Notes under the pieces: generated by a model
The model's input: the letters and a program-made list of their open reading frames with translations, nothing else
The model's database searches: none
Told to the model about the DNA's origin: nothing
Translations under genes and position numbers: made by a program
In this document: one piece after another, positions 41,150-51,738 of the stretch
How the letters are laid out: each line of letters begins with the position of its first letter
Numbering within the stretch: the first letter of the stretch is position 1
NCBI GenBank assembly: GCA_001971685.1
Contig: CP019326.1
Location: 3,410,001-3,474,000 of the forward strand
From: Halomonas sp. 1513
GTDB taxonomy: Bacteria > Pseudomonadota > Gammaproteobacteria > Pseudomonadales > Halomonadaceae
DNA length: 64,000 bases
Reading direction: 5' to 3'

Positions 41150-43855
41150 ATGCCACTGCTCAAGGAGAAACTCGCCCCGCCTCCGCCGCCGCCCTGCGTG
41201 GTAGCTAGGCCGCGCCTCAACGACCGTTTCACGCTCGACGAGCGGGTGCGCCTGTTGGTGGTGCAGGCGCCACCGGGGTATGGCAAGAGCACCCTGGTGG
41301 CCGAGCGGCTGCCGGCCCTGGAGCAGCACGCCGCCTGGCTGCGCCTGGAGCGGCGCGACGACGCCCCGGGGCGCTTTGCCGCCTATTTCCATGCCGCGCT
41401 GGAAAGGCTGCTGGACGATGCCGTCTCCCTGCCGGCCCTCGACGCGGCAGCCCCCCTCGCCCAGCAGTGCGAGGCGTGGCTGGCGGCGCTGCCCGAGGCA
41501 CTGACACCGCGACGACTGGTGCTCGACGAGGTCGAGCATCTGCGCGACCCCGAGATCCTCGACGCCCTGCAGCTGTGGCTGCGCCACCAGCCGCGCTGGC
41601 TTACCCTGACGCTGATCGCGCGCACCCGACCGGCCCTGGGCCTGGCGGCACTGCGTCTGCGCGGCGAGCTGGAGGAGATCGGCCTCGCCGAGCTGGCCTT
41701 CGACGTCGAGGAGGCACAGACCCTGTGCGCCGAGCAACTCAGCTTTCCCCCCACCCGGGTCAGCCTGGAGCGGGCCCTGCGCCGCAGCGGCGGCTGGGTG
41801 ATGGCGCTCACCTGGCTGGTCGAGCGCACCACCACCCGGGCCGGCTTCGACGCCCTGGTCGACCGCCTGAGTGGCGCCCACCCCGACTTCGTGGCCTGGT
41901 TCGACGACCTGCTCGATGCCGAGCTCGACGACGAGGACCGCCGCCTGCTGCTGCAGCTCGGCGTGCTCGAGCGCTTCTCGCCGGCGCTGGTGGCGCGGCT
42001 GCTGGAAGGCGAGCGCCTGACCCAGCGCCTCGCTGCCCTGGAACAGGCCGGGCTGTTCATCGAGGCGCTCGACCCGCATCAGCAGTGGTACCGCTTTCAG
42101 CGGCTGTTCGCCGGCTACCTGCGTCATCGCCGCCATGAGCTGAGCCTCGACAGCCAGCGCCAACTGCACCGCCGTGCCAGCCAGGCGTGGTTGGCGCTCG
42201 GCGACCCGGCGGCGGCGCTCGATCAGGCGATCCAGGCCGAGGCCCCGGAGGACCTCGTCGCGCTGCTCGTCGCCCATGGCCCGACGCTGCTGGCCAACGG
42301 TCATGTCGCCCGTCTCGCCGAGGCCCTGGCACGGCTCGGCGAGACGCGCATCGTCGCCGCCCCCGAGCTGACCCTGCTCTACGGCTGGGTGACCCACGCC
42401 CAGTTCCAGTTCGACCTCACCGCCCGCGCCATCGGCTGGATCGAGGCCCAGCTGGATGCCCCCGAGTGGCAGGCACTGGGCGCCGAATTCGCCACCCTGC
42501 GTGCCCAGCTGGCGATCAATCAGGGCGACGCCGAGCGCGCCGCACCGCTGGCCGAGCAGGCCCTGACCCTGCCCGCCCGCTACCTGGCCTCGACGCCGGT
42601 GGCCGCCGCGGCGATCCTCACCGAGGCGCGCTTCGTGCTCGGCCACCTCGACGAGTCGCTGACGCGGATTCGCGAGGTGGAACGCGAGGCGGCTCGCCTC
42701 GGCGACGCCCAGCTGCGGCTGTGGTCGCTGTGCCATCAGTCCGAGACCCTGGTCGCCCAGGGCCGCCTGCAGGCCGCCTACGACATCCAGGAGCGCGCCT
42801 TCGCCCACCTCGAGCAGAGTGGCCAGACGCAGCTGCCGGTAGCGGAATTTCTCTACCGTATCCGCAGCCAGCTGCTGTGGGAGTGGCACCGCCTCGACGA
42901 CGCCGAGCAGGCGGCGCTGGCCGGCATCGCGGTGCTCGACGGCCAGGGCGAACGCTGGACCCTGCAGTGCCATATCAGCCTCGCCAAGGTGGCCCAGAGC
43001 CGCGGCGACCAGGCCCAGTGCGCCGACCATATCCGCCGCCTGCGCAAGATTCTCGCCGAGGGTGACTACCATATCGACTGGGTGGCCAACGCCCACGCCA
43101 CCCTGCTCGCCTGGTGGCAAGCGACCCACGACCTCGACGCCGTAGCGCGCTGGCTGCAGGAGGCGCCCCGCGCCGAGCCGGAACGGGCCAGCAATCACTT
43201 CGCTCAGTGCAACGTGCGCAACCACGCCCGCGCCCTGACCCTGCTCGGCGGCTGCGACGAGGCCGAGGCGCTGCTCGAGCGGCTCGAGGCCCATACCGCC
43301 CGGCTCGGCCTGGTCACCGATGCCAACCGCAACCAGCTGTGCCTGACCGCCGTGGCCTGGCAGCGCGGCGACCGCAGCGCCGCCCTTGCGCACCTCCACC
43401 AGGCGCTGACGCTCGCCTCGCGCACCGCCCTGATCGGCAGCTTCCTGCGCCTCGGCCCACCGCTGTCCGAGCTGCTGCAGGCGCTGCTCGATGGCGGCGA
43501 ACTCGACGAGCTGGCCCGTCAACGCGCCACGCGGCTGATCGAGCTGACCGGGCGCCAGCGTGAGTTCGGCAACGCCGTGAGGCTGATGCTCGACGAGGCG
43601 GTCATCGCCGATATCGTCGCCCGCCCCGACGTACCCGAGCTGATTCGCACCTCGCCGCTGACCCGTCGCGAATGGCAGATCCTTGGCCTGATCCACGCCG
43701 GGCTCTCCAACGAGCAGATCGCCGAGCAGCTCTCGGTTGCGCCGACCACCGTCAAGACGCATATCCGCAGCCTCTACCAGAAGCAGAACATCCGCCGCCG
43801 CGATGAGGCCATCGCCCTGGCCGGCGAGCTGCTGGCACACATCCAGGGCGACTAG
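41150..43855 (+). CDS. malT: MalT, ATP-dependent activator of the maltose regulon
   Basis: A 901-residue LuxR-type regulator, exactly the length of E. coli MalT. An N-terminal STAND ATPase has Walker A PPGYGKST near residues 41-48. TPR-like sensor repeats fill about 440-800, and a C-terminal LuxR helix-turn-helix (about 830-895) contains LTRREWQILGLIHAGLSNEQIA. Known MalT binds ATP and maltotriose and then activates mal promoters. It lies directly upstream of the alpha-glucosidase and malK genes and 6.8 kb from malE, so it is the local regulator. Antisense frames here are long because of GC-rich codons and are not genes. Confidence 0.95.
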   Translation: MPLLKEKLAPPPPPPCVVARPRLNDRFTLDERVRLLVVQAPPGYGKSTLVAERLPALEQHAAWLRLERRDDAPGRFAAYFHAALERLLDDAVSLPALDAAAPLAQQCEAWLAALPEALTPRRLVLDEVEHLRDPEILDALQLWLRHQPRWLTLTLIARTRPALGLAALRLRGELEEIGLAELAFDVEEAQTLCAEQLSFPPTRVSLERALRRSGGWVMALTWLVERTTTRAGFDALVDRLSGAHPDFVAWFDDLLDAELDDEDRRLLLQLGVLERFSPALVARLLEGERLTQRLAALEQAGLFIEALDPHQQWYRFQRLFAGYLRHRRHELSLDSQRQLHRRASQAWLALGDPAAALDQAIQAEAPEDLVALLVAHGPTLLANGHVARLAEALARLGETRIVAAPELTLLYGWVTHAQFQFDLTARAIGWIEAQLDAPEWQALGAEFATLRAQLAINQGDAERAAPLAEQALTLPARYLASTPVAAAAILTEARFVLGHLDESLTRIREVEREAARLGDAQLRLWSLCHQSETLVAQGRLQAAYDIQERAFAHLEQSGQTQLPVAEFLYRIRSQLLWEWHRLDDAEQAALAGIAVLDGQGERWTLQCHISLAKVAQSRGDQAQCADHIRRLRKILAEGDYHIDWVANAHATLLAWWQATHDLDAVARWLQEAPRAEPERASNHFAQCNVRNHARALTLLGGCDEAEALLERLEAHTARLGLVTDANRNQLCLTAVAWQRGDRSAALAHLHQALTLASRTALIGSFLRLGPPLSELLQALLDGGELDELARQRATRLIELTGRQREFGNAVRLMLDEAVIADIVARPDVPELIRTSPLTRREWQILGLIHAGLSNEQIAEQLSVAPTTVKTHIRSLYQKQNIRRRDEAIALAGELLAHIQGD

Positions 43856-43860
43856 CCGCG

Positions 43861-43892
43861 CCTCCTCCCCCCCTCTACGCCGCCTCCTACGC
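43861..43892 (-). promoter_or_regulatory. Candidate MalT boxes before the alpha-glucosidase gene
   Basis: Read on the minus strand, 43861-43870 is GGGGAGGAGG, a full match to the E. coli MalT box GGGGAKGAGG. A second 8-of-10 match in the same orientation (43883-43892) lies 22 bp away, about two helical turns. The region sits in the 154-bp gap between malT and the alpha-glucosidase. Its GC-rich simple composition raises the chance of coincidence. Confidence 0.45.
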
Positions 43893-44009
43893 CGCCGGGA
43901 GGATTTCACCCGTGCCGGTGCCGCGCACCATGGCCATTACGCCTAGTCTCGCGGCAGCACTGCTGTGCGCCGCGGGTTATCGATCAACCACAACAAGGAA
44001 CATGCGCAC

Positions 44010-45658
44010 ATGGCACAGGCTTCTCGCTACGTAGGCCCCCAGGGGGCCGACTGGTGGCGCGGCGCGGTGATCTACCAGATCTACCCGCGCAGCTTCATGG
44101 ACAGCCGCGGCGACGGCATCGGTGACCTGCAGGGGGTGATCGACCAGCTCGACTACATCGCCTCCCTCAACGTCGACGCCATCTGGCTGTCACCCTTCTT
44201 CACCTCGCCGATGAAGGACTTCGGCTACGACATCAGCGACTACCGCGACGTGGACCCGATGTTCGGCAGCCTCGACGACTTCGACCGCCTGGTGGAGGCG
44301 GCCCACGCCCGCGGCCTCAGGGTCACCATCGACCAGGTGCTGTCGCACAGCTCCGACCAGCACGCCTGGTTCAGCGAGAGCCGCGCCAGCCGCGACAATC
44401 CCAAGGCGGACTGGTACGTGTGGGCCGATGCCCGCGCCGACGGCTCGCCGCCCACCAACTGGCAGTCGGTGTTCGGCGGCTCGAGCTGGCAGTGGGACAC
44501 GCGTCGCTGCCAGTACTACCTGCACAACTTCCTGGCCAGCCAGCCGGATCTCAACTTCCACAACCCGGCAGTGGTCGAGGCGATCCTCGGCGAGGTGCGC
44601 TTCTGGCTGGAGCGCGGCGTGGACGGCTTCCGCCTCGACGCGGTCAACTTCTGCACCCACGGCAAGCTCGAGGACAACCCGCCCCGCGAGGACCTGGCAG
44701 AGGGCTTTCTCGGCGTGCGCCCCGACAACCCCTACGGCTTCCAGCACCACCTTCACGACAAGACCCAGCCGGACAATCTGGCCTTCCTCGAGAAGCTGCG
44801 CGCGCTGCTCGACGAGTACCCTGGCACCACCAGCGTCGGCGAGGTCGGCGACGACGACTCGCTGCGGGTGATGGCCGAGTACACCCAGGGCGGCAAGCGG
44901 CTGCACATGGCCTACTCCTTCGACCTGCTCGGCGAGCGCCACGACCCGGCCTTCCTGCAGCACACCCTCACCGAAATGGAGCGGCGCATCGCTGACGGCT
45001 GGCCGTGCTGGGCGCTGGGCAACCACGACGTGGTGCGACTCGCCACCCGCTGGCAGGCCGCCGACAATCCTGCCGCGCTGCGCCTCTACATGGCCTTCCT
45101 GCTCACCCAGCGCGGCAGCGTCTGCCTCTACCAGGGCGAGGAACTGGGGCTGCCCGAGGCCCAGTTGAGTTTCGAACAGCTGGTCGACCCCGCCGGCATC
45201 ACCTTCTGGCCGGCCTACAAGGGCCGCGACGGCTGCCGCACGCCTCACCCCTGGGTCGCCGATGCCCGGCACGCCGGCTTCAGCAGCGCCACACCCTGGC
45301 TGCCGGTGCCCGTCGAGCATGCCAACCTGGCGGTTGACCGGCAGGATGACGACCCGGCCTCGCTGCTCAACGCCTACCGCGCCTTCCTGGCCTTCCGCCG
45401 CGGGCTGCCCGCGCTGGTCAAGGGCGACGTGCGCTACCATTCGCTGCAGGGCGAGGTGATGCGCTTCGAACGACGCTATCAGGGCGAACGCCTGCTGGTG
45501 GCACTCAACTTCGCCGCCACGCCCTGCGAGGTCGCCGCCCCGGCCAGCGCCGAGCCACTGGCGGATGCTCCGCCGCTGGTCAACGGCCGCTGGCAGAACG
45601 GCACCCTGACGCTACCCGCTTACGGCATTGCCATCGCGCGCTGCTCGGAGGACAACCC

Positions 45659-45671
<13 letters not shown>
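44010..45671 (+). CDS. GH13 alpha-glucosidase (Halomonas HaG type)
   Basis: A 553-residue cytosolic GH13 enzyme that hydrolyses alpha-glucosides such as maltose and short maltooligosaccharides. The predicted catalytic residues are D210 (GVDGFRLD, nucleophile), E278 (SVGEVGDD, acid) and D340 (ALGNHD, stabiliser), close to the numbers in the characterised Halomonas sp. H11 enzyme, which it resembles along its whole length. ATG 44010 has AAGGAA 9 bases upstream. It overlaps malK by 13 bases, so uptake ATPase and intracellular hydrolysis are coupled. Whether it also transglucosylates, as HaG does, is not shown. Confidence 0.93.
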
Positions 45672-46774
<1,103 letters not shown>

Positions 46775-46796
46775 GCGCCGATCGACCGCCACCCTG

Positions 46797-46830
46797 CGCC
46801 CCGGTGCTTATCCAGCCCGGGGCGATTTAT
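46797..46830 (+). terminator. Terminator after malK
   Basis: An 8-bp perfect stem, CGCCCCGG/CCGGGGCG, with a 12-base loop, is followed by ATTTATT. It ends the malT-side transcription unit 22 bases after the malK stop. Confidence 0.75.
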
Positions 46831-46854
46831 TGCCTGCCTCAACGTCTACCCAAA

Positions 46855-46878
46855 AGAACCCCGATCATATGATCGGGG
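46855..46878 (-). terminator. Terminator of the malEFG operon
   Basis: The 20-bp perfect palindrome CCCCGATCATATGATCGGGG (46859-46878), read on the minus strand, is followed by TTCTTTT. It lies 42 bases after the malG stop. An operator function is possible but the T-rich tail favours termination. Confidence 0.75.
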
Positions 46879-46920
46879 TCGAGCAAGGCTCTGCTCAGGG
46901 CGAGGAAACGAGGCGGAACG

Positions 46921-47811
46921 CTAGCCCTTGACGCCGCCGGCGGTCAGCCCGCCGATGATCCAGCGCTGACAGATCAGGAAGGCGACGGTGATGGGCAGGC
47001 CGGAGAGCACCGCGGCGGCGGCGAAGTTACCCCAGCGCTGGTTGTGGTCGGCCAGGTACTGCTGGGCACCCACGGCGAGCGTCAGCTTGTGCTCGTCGAC
47101 CAGCAGCACCGAGGCCATGGGGTACTCCATGATGCTCATCACGAAGGCGAGGATGAACACCACCATCAGAATCGGCACCGACAGCGGCAGCAGGATATAG
47201 CGGAACGCCTGCCAGGTGCTGGCGCCGTCGACCATGGCGGCCTCCTCCAGCGAGCCGTCGATGGACTCGAAGTAGCCCTTGATGGTCCAGATATGCAGCG
47301 CCACGGCGCCCAGCGAGGCGACGATCAGCGCCCCGTGGGTGTTGATGCCAAGCCATGGCACCAGCTGGCCGAGGCGGTCGAACAGCGCGTAGAGCGCCAC
47401 CAGCGAGAGCACCGCCGGGAACATCTGGAAGATCAGCATGCCCTTGAGGAGCGGCGCCTTGCCCTTGAAGCGCATGCGCGCGAAGGCGTAGGCGCTGGTG
47501 GTGGCGAGCATCAGGATCAGCAGCGACGACACCACCGCCACCTTGATCGAGTTCCACAGCCACAGCAGTACCGGGAACGGCGGCTGGACCACGCTGCCGT
47601 CGGCACGCTCCCAGGGGATGCCCAGCGCCAGCGACCAGTGCTCCAGCGAGAAGCGTTCGGGGATCAGGCTGCCGGTGGCGAAGTTGCCCTCGCGAAACGA
47701 GATCGAGATCACCAGCAGCAGCGGAAAGACGATCAGCGAGACGAAGCCGATCAGGGCGAGATGCGCGCCCAGACGGCGGGCGCGGATCGAGCGGGGTTGA
47801 ACCATGGCCAT
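46921..47811 (-). CDS. malG: Maltose ABC transporter permease MalG
   Basis: A 296-residue inner-membrane permease with six predicted helices. The cytoplasmic EAA loop is [25 protein letters not shown] (about residues 190-214), the docking site for MalK. Residues and length match E. coli MalG, including the C-terminal [10 protein letters not shown] tail that reaches into the MalK dimer. It lies 15 bp downstream of malF in the malEFG unit. Confidence 0.95.
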   Translation of the reverse strand: MAMVQPRSIRARRLGAHLALIGFVSLIVFPLLLVISISFREGNFATGSLIPERFSLEHWSLALGIPWERADGSVVQPPFPVLLWLWNSIKVAVVSSLLILMLATTSAYAFARMRFKGKAPLLKGMLIFQMFPAVLSLVALYALFDRLGQLVPWLGINTHGALIVASLGAVALHIWTIKGYFESIDGSLEEAAMVDGASTWQAFRYILLPLSVPILMVVFILAFVMSIMEYPMASVLLVDEHKLTLAVGAQQYLADHNQRWGNFAAAAVLSGLPITVAFLICQRWIIGGLTAGGVKG

Positions 47812-47826
47812 GACGGTTTCTCCTTA

Positions 47827-49440
47827 TCAGACCTTGACCTTGGACAGGCGCAGATTGAGCAGCGACATGCCCGCCACCAGCAGGAAGATCAGGGTGGCGA
47901 TGGCCGCCGCCAGCCCGAAGTCCTGGCCGGCATCCTGGAAGGCGATGCGGTAGGTGTAGCTGACCAGCAGGTCGGTGGTGCCCGCCGGGGTGCTGGCGCC
48001 GAGGATATCGGGGTTGCCGCCGGTGAGCAGGGCGATCAACACGAAGTTGTTGAAGTTGAAGGCGAAAGCGGCGATCAACAGCGGCGTCAGCGGCTTGAGG
48101 ATCAGCGGCAGGGTGATGGTCAGCATGTTGGTGAGCGGACCGCCGCCGTCCACCGCCGAGGCCTCATAGAGATCGTGGGGGATCGACTGGATCAGGCCCA
48201 TGCACAGCAGCAGCATGTAGGGGTAGCCGAGCCAGGTATTGACGATCAGCAGCATGCTGCGCGCCAGCCACGGGTCGGTGAACCACTCGGGGCGGATGCC
48301 GAACACCCCGTCGAGGATCATGTTCACCTCGCCGAAGTGCTGGTTGAACATGCCCTTGAAGATCAGGATCGAGATGAACGCCGGCACCGCGTAGGGCAGG
48401 ATCAGCAGCGTGCGGTAGATCGCCTTGCCGCGCAGCTGGTCCCACTGCAGCAGCGAGGCGAGGGTGAAGCCGACGACCAGGGTGAACAGCACGGTGAGGC
48501 CGGCGAAGGCGAAGGTCCAGACGAAGATCTGCATGAAGGGGCCGCGGATATCCGGGTCGGCGAAGATCCGCGTGTAGTTGTCCAGGCCCACCGCCACCGG
48601 CCAGCCCGGGGTGATGCGCTGGCCATCGTCGCCGACGAAGAAGCCGGTGTCGCGGTCCGGCGTCAGCACCCGGTCGTCGCGGCGATCATACAGCGAGCCG
48701 TCGTCGCGTGCCTCATAGCGGTCGAGCATGGGCGCAAAGTGGCGCAGCCCCGCCATGCGCAGCTCCAGGCCTTCTGGGGTCACCAGGCGCAGCGCCTGTA
48801 GGGCGTCGCGGGCGGCGATCACCTCGCGCATCTCGAGCGGCTCGGCGTCGAGGGCCTGGTGCAGCGGCTCGATCTCGATGCGCCGGCTGGCGTCGTCACC
48901 GAGGTAGAGCGGGGCGCTAATAAAGCGAGAGGCACCTTCCAGCGCGGCCTCCATCTCCGTATCGGCCTCGCCCTCCAGCGCTATCTCGCCGTCGCTTTCC
49001 AGTGCCAGGCGCACCTCCTCGCCCTCGCGCAAGACCTGGAAGGTGAAGGAAGCGCCCTCCTCCTGGTAGGTCCGCGCCAAGAGTTGGGCGCGCACTCGGT
49101 CTTCGCTGAGCAGGTTGCTGGAGCTGTAGTTGCTGAAGCTGATGCCGATGGTATAGAGCAGCGGGAAGATCACGAACACCCCGAGCCCCGCCACTGCCGG
49201 AAAGATGTAGCGGTGGCTCATCAGGGTGCGCTTGGTGAACACCACCGCCAACGAGGCGCCGAGCACCAGGAACAGCAGCGCGAACATCCACTGGCCGTTG
49301 AGATGAAAGGCCAGCACCAGCCACATCAGGGTCAGCACCAGGGCCGCTATCAGGCCGCGCATGGCCCAGCGGGTATAGCGCTCGGCGACATGCCGCGAAC
49401 GGTGTCGCGGCAGGCCTCGGGAAGCGTTGGTCGTGTACAT
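47827..49440 (-). CDS. malF: Maltose ABC transporter permease MalF
   Basis: A 537-residue permease with eight predicted helices. Like E. coli MalF it has a large periplasmic P2 loop between helices 3 and 4 (about residues 106-285). That loop embraces the binding protein and marks it as true MalF rather than a generic sugar permease. The EAA loop is EASAVDGGGPLTNMLTITLPL near residue 415. ATG 49440 is chosen for AGGA 7 bases upstream; the longer frame adds only a GC-rich leader. It follows malE across a gap that holds a strong hairpin. Confidence 0.94.
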   Translation of the reverse strand: MYTTNASRGLPRHRSRHVAERYTRWAMRGLIAALVLTLMWLVLAFHLNGQWMFALLFLVLGASLAVVFTKRTLMSHRYIFPAVAGLGVFVIFPLLYTIGISFSNYSSSNLLSEDRVRAQLLARTYQEEGASFTFQVLREGEEVRLALESDGEIALEGEADTEMEAALEGASRFISAPLYLGDDASRRIEIEPLHQALDAEPLEMREVIAARDALQALRLVTPEGLELRMAGLRHFAPMLDRYEARDDGSLYDRRDDRVLTPDRDTGFFVGDDGQRITPGWPVAVGLDNYTRIFADPDIRGPFMQIFVWTFAFAGLTVLFTLVVGFTLASLLQWDQLRGKAIYRTLLILPYAVPAFISILIFKGMFNQHFGEVNMILDGVFGIRPEWFTDPWLARSMLLIVNTWLGYPYMLLLCMGLIQSIPHDLYEASAVDGGGPLTNMLTITLPLILKPLTPLLIAAFAFNFNNFVLIALLTGGNPDILGASTPAGTTDLLVSYTYRIAFQDAGQDFGLAAAIATLIFLLVAGMSLLNLRLSKVKV

Positions 49441-49460
49441 GTCGATATCCTGCGGGAGCG

Positions 49461-49486
49461 GGCCGGCGGCAGGGCTGCCGCCGGCC
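49461..49486 (-). terminator. Intra-operon hairpin between malE and malF
   Basis: Perfect 12-bp arms, GGCCGGCGGCAG/CTGCCGCCGGCC, leave only two bases between them. The hairpin lies 17 bases after the malE stop and 20 bases before malF, with no T run. By analogy with the E. coli malE-malF REP element it probably protects malE mRNA or partly stops transcription. Confidence 0.65.
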
Positions 49487-49503
49487 ATGGGCGTCGGGTA
49501 GGC

Positions 49504-50694
49504 TTACTGGCGCATGCGGCGCGCCGCGGCGTCGAGGGCTTCCCGGGGCGACTGGCGGCCGCTGCCGATGTTCTGCAGCGCCGGCTCCATGGCGGCCCAG
49601 AAGGCGCCCATCTCGGGAATATTGGGCATCGGCATGCCGATCTCGGCGTTGGCCAGGGTCGCGGCAATATTGGCGTCGCTTTCCAACTCTTCCTGATAGG
49701 CGATATGCGCCACCGCCCCCAGCGAGCCGTCGCTATTGAAGGTGCGCATGCCGGCCTCGCTGAGCAGGTAGCTTTCGAGGAATTCCACCGCCAGGAAGTC
49801 GTTGGGCGAGGCGGCATTGATCATCGCCGTCATCACTCCGTACATGGCCCGGGCGCGCTCGTCGCCGACCTTGGGCAGCAGCGCCACGCCGTAGTCGATG
49901 CCGCTGCGCTCCAGGTTTGGCCAGGCCCAGGGGCCGCTGATCATGGTGGCCACCTCGCCGCGGTTGAAGCGGGTGTCGGCAATGCTGTAATCGGTGCCGC
50001 GGGGCAGCACGCCGCTGTCGATCAGCTCGGCGATGAGTTCGGCGCCCTGCACGGCCCCCTCGTTGTTGACGCCGATATCGCTGACGTCGAAGCCCTCCTC
50101 GGTCTGCTTGAAGGGATAGCCGCCGTTGGCGGCGAGCAACGGCCAGCCGTAGTAGGGCTCGCTATAGTCGAACAGGATCGCCTTCTTGCCCTGCTCGGCA
50201 AGCTCGGCGTCCAGCGCCGAGAGCTCGGCGAAGCTCTGCGGCGCCTCGTCGACCAGCGCCCTGTTGTAGATCAGCCCCAGCGACTCCACCGAGACCGGGT
50301 AGCCGTAGGTGTCGCCGTTCCACAGCGTGGCATCCCAGGTGAAGTCGAAGTAGGCGGCGCGGAAACCGTCACTCGGAGAGATCGGCGCAAGCAGGCCGCT
50401 CTGGGCCCACTCGCCGAGACGGTCGTGGGCCCAGATCACGATATCGGGCCCCTGGCCGCTGCCGGCGGCCTGCTGGAAGCGGTCGGTGAGGTTATCGGGA
50501 AAGACCACCTCGACCTCGATGCCGGTCTCGTCGGTGAACTGGGCCGCCACCTCGCGAATGCCGTCCTGGCCCTTGTTGTCGCCCATCCAGATGGTCAGGC
50601 GGTCGTCGTCGAAGGCCAGTGCCGGCGCGGCAGCGGCGCCCAGCAGGGTGGCGGCGAGCAGCGGCGTGAGGCGGCGATTGAGAACGGTGTGCAT
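49504..50694 (-). CDS. malE: Periplasmic maltose-binding protein MalE
   Basis: A 396-residue periplasmic binding protein with a signal peptide at residues 1-27, ending in ALA. The mature protein starts with FDDDRLTIWMGDNKGQDG, which corresponds to the opening strand of E. coli maltose-binding protein. It keeps the hinge and sugar-stacking stretches FTWDATLWNGDTYGYPVSVE and the C-terminal MPNIPEMGAFWAAMEPAL. It delivers maltose and maltodextrins to MalFGK2. It is first gene of the malEFG unit, and its promoter must lie in the gap to the DUF305 gene. Confidence 0.94.
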   Translation of the reverse strand: MHTVLNRRLTPLLAATLLGAAAAPALAFDDDRLTIWMGDNKGQDGIREVAAQFTDETGIEVEVVFPDNLTDRFQQAAGSGQGPDIVIWAHDRLGEWAQSGLLAPISPSDGFRAAYFDFTWDATLWNGDTYGYPVSVESLGLIYNRALVDEAPQSFAELSALDAELAEQGKKAILFDYSEPYYGWPLLAANGGYPFKQTEEGFDVSDIGVNNEGAVQGAELIAELIDSGVLPRGTDYSIADTRFNRGEVATMISGPWAWPNLERSGIDYGVALLPKVGDERARAMYGVMTAMINAASPNDFLAVEFLESYLLSEAGMRTFNSDGSLGAVAHIAYQEELESDANIAATLANAEIGMPMPNIPEMGAFWAAMEPALQNIGSGRQSPREALDAAARRMRQ

Positions 50695-50830
50695 AGGTCA
50701 TGCCCCATTGTTGTTATCGAGAAAGTATCGTTGACCCGACTAGCCTCGCCAATCGACGCGTGGGATGGCTCCTCCTCGGGGGGCGTAGGGGTGGCGTAAG
50801 CGTGGGGCGTAGATGGCGCAGCCGCAAACG

Positions 50831-50856
50831 ACGACGCCCGCTGCAGCGGGCGTCGT
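50831..50856. terminator. 26-bp perfect palindrome, probable terminator
   Basis: ACGACGCCCGCTG followed by its exact reverse complement (50831-50856) lies 27 bases after the minus-strand DUF305 stop. T-tract support is weak (CGTTTG on the minus strand). It separates DUF305 from the malE promoter region. Confidence 0.65.
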
Positions 50857-50883
50857 ATCAGTCGGCAAAGCGTGGCGAAAGCG

Positions 50884-51351
50884 TCAGTGGCCGTGCTCCT
50901 CGAGCCAGGCTTCGAGGAAGGCGATCTCCTCCTCCTGGGCGTCGATGATCTCGCGGGCCAACTGCTGCAGCTCCTCGTCCTCGCCGTGTTCGAGGACGAT
51001 ATTGGCCATGTCGATGGCGCCCTGGTGATGGGGGATCATGCCGCGGGCGAAGTCGACGTCGGCATCGCCGGTGAAGCCGACCATCATGCCCTCGTGCATG
51101 CGCTCGTTGGCTTCGCGGTAGGCCTGTACCGCGGGGTCGTCGGCGTGCTCCTGGTCATCCATCTGATGATCGTCGTGGGCGTGCTCATCGCCATGGCCAT
51201 GGTCGTGCTCGTGGCTGCCGGCCTCGGCCAGCGGGCTCAGCGCCAGCACCGCGGCCACCCCCAGGCTGCCAAGCAGCAGGGCCAGCGGCCCGCGGGAGGT
51301 ATCGGCATCATAGGCAGCGGTACGGGGTTCGGTCTGGGTAGATCGCATCAT
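50884..51351 (-). CDS. DUF305 family protein, His-rich, exported
   Basis: A 155-residue protein with a membrane or signal segment at about residues 23-44. A histidine- and aspartate-rich linker (HEHDHGHGDEHAHDDHQMDD, about 47-66) follows, then a DUF305 four-helix domain with the family motif FARGMIPHHQGAIDMA. DUF305 proteins are ferritin-like in fold and often linked to copper handling, and the histidine run would bind divalent metals. ATG 51351 has AGGAG 6 bases upstream. It is monocistronic, and no copper gene is adjacent, so the metal role is inference. Confidence 0.87.
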   Translation of the reverse strand: MMRSTQTEPRTAAYDADTSRGPLALLLGSLGVAAVLALSPLAEAGSHEHDHGHGDEHAHDDHQMDDQEHADDPAVQAYREANERMHEGMMVGFTGDADVDFARGMIPHHQGAIDMANIVLEHGEDEELQQLAREIIDAQEEEIAFLEAWLEEHGH

Positions 51352-51522
51352 GAAAAACTCCTGGTTCCTGAAACGCATCGTGTCAGGCCATCAATATAAA
51401 AGCTGTGGGCCGCCCACAGGTCAATCAGGCCATCGGGACACCGGCAAGGCAGCAGCAGGCTTGAAATCCTGGCCCCCGCAGCCGCATGCTAGCGGCATTG
51501 CATCCATTCTCGGAGCCTGACC

Positions 51523-51738
51523 ATGCGCCGCCTGACATCTACCCTACCGCAGCTGTGCGGCCTGACATTGACCCTGGTCATGCTGGCGGGTTGCACCGTG
51601 AACACCTTCCCCGACGGCAGCCGCGAAACCCTGTGGGGCGTGCCCCAGGAAGACAGCCCCGGTGAGCAGCAGCGCCCCGGTACCTACCGCGACGAGACCG
51701 GCGAGATTCGCGGCCAGACCGAGGCGCCCGAGCGCTAG
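51523..51738 (+). CDS. Small lipoprotein
   Basis: A 71-residue protein with a signal peptide and lipobox MLAGC, the cysteine being at residue 24. The short mature part is hydrophilic (TVNTFPDGSRETLWG, then a proline- and glutamate-rich tail). GGAGC precedes the start. It resembles other tiny outer-membrane lipoproteins of unknown role. Its stop overlaps the convergent zapE stop by 4 bases. Confidence 0.75.
   Translation: MRRLTSTLPQLCGLTLTLVMLAGCTVNTFPDGSRETLWGVPQEDSPGEQQRPGTYRDETGEIRGQTEAPER

Noticed and set aside
41012..43909. A 965-codon open frame antisense to malT
   Set aside because: Glutamine-, glycine- and alanine-rich shadow of GC-rich codons with no domain, while the sense frame is a full-length MalT.
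46859..46878. Perfect palindrome as a MalT or other operator
   Set aside because: It does not match the MalT box and is followed on the minus strand by TTCTTTT right after malG, so a terminator explains it better.
47044..50799. Long plus-strand frames of about 585 and 646 codons across malGFE
   Set aside because: Low-complexity shadow translations (H, Q, R, A, G) opposite a complete malEFG set with all transporter motifs.
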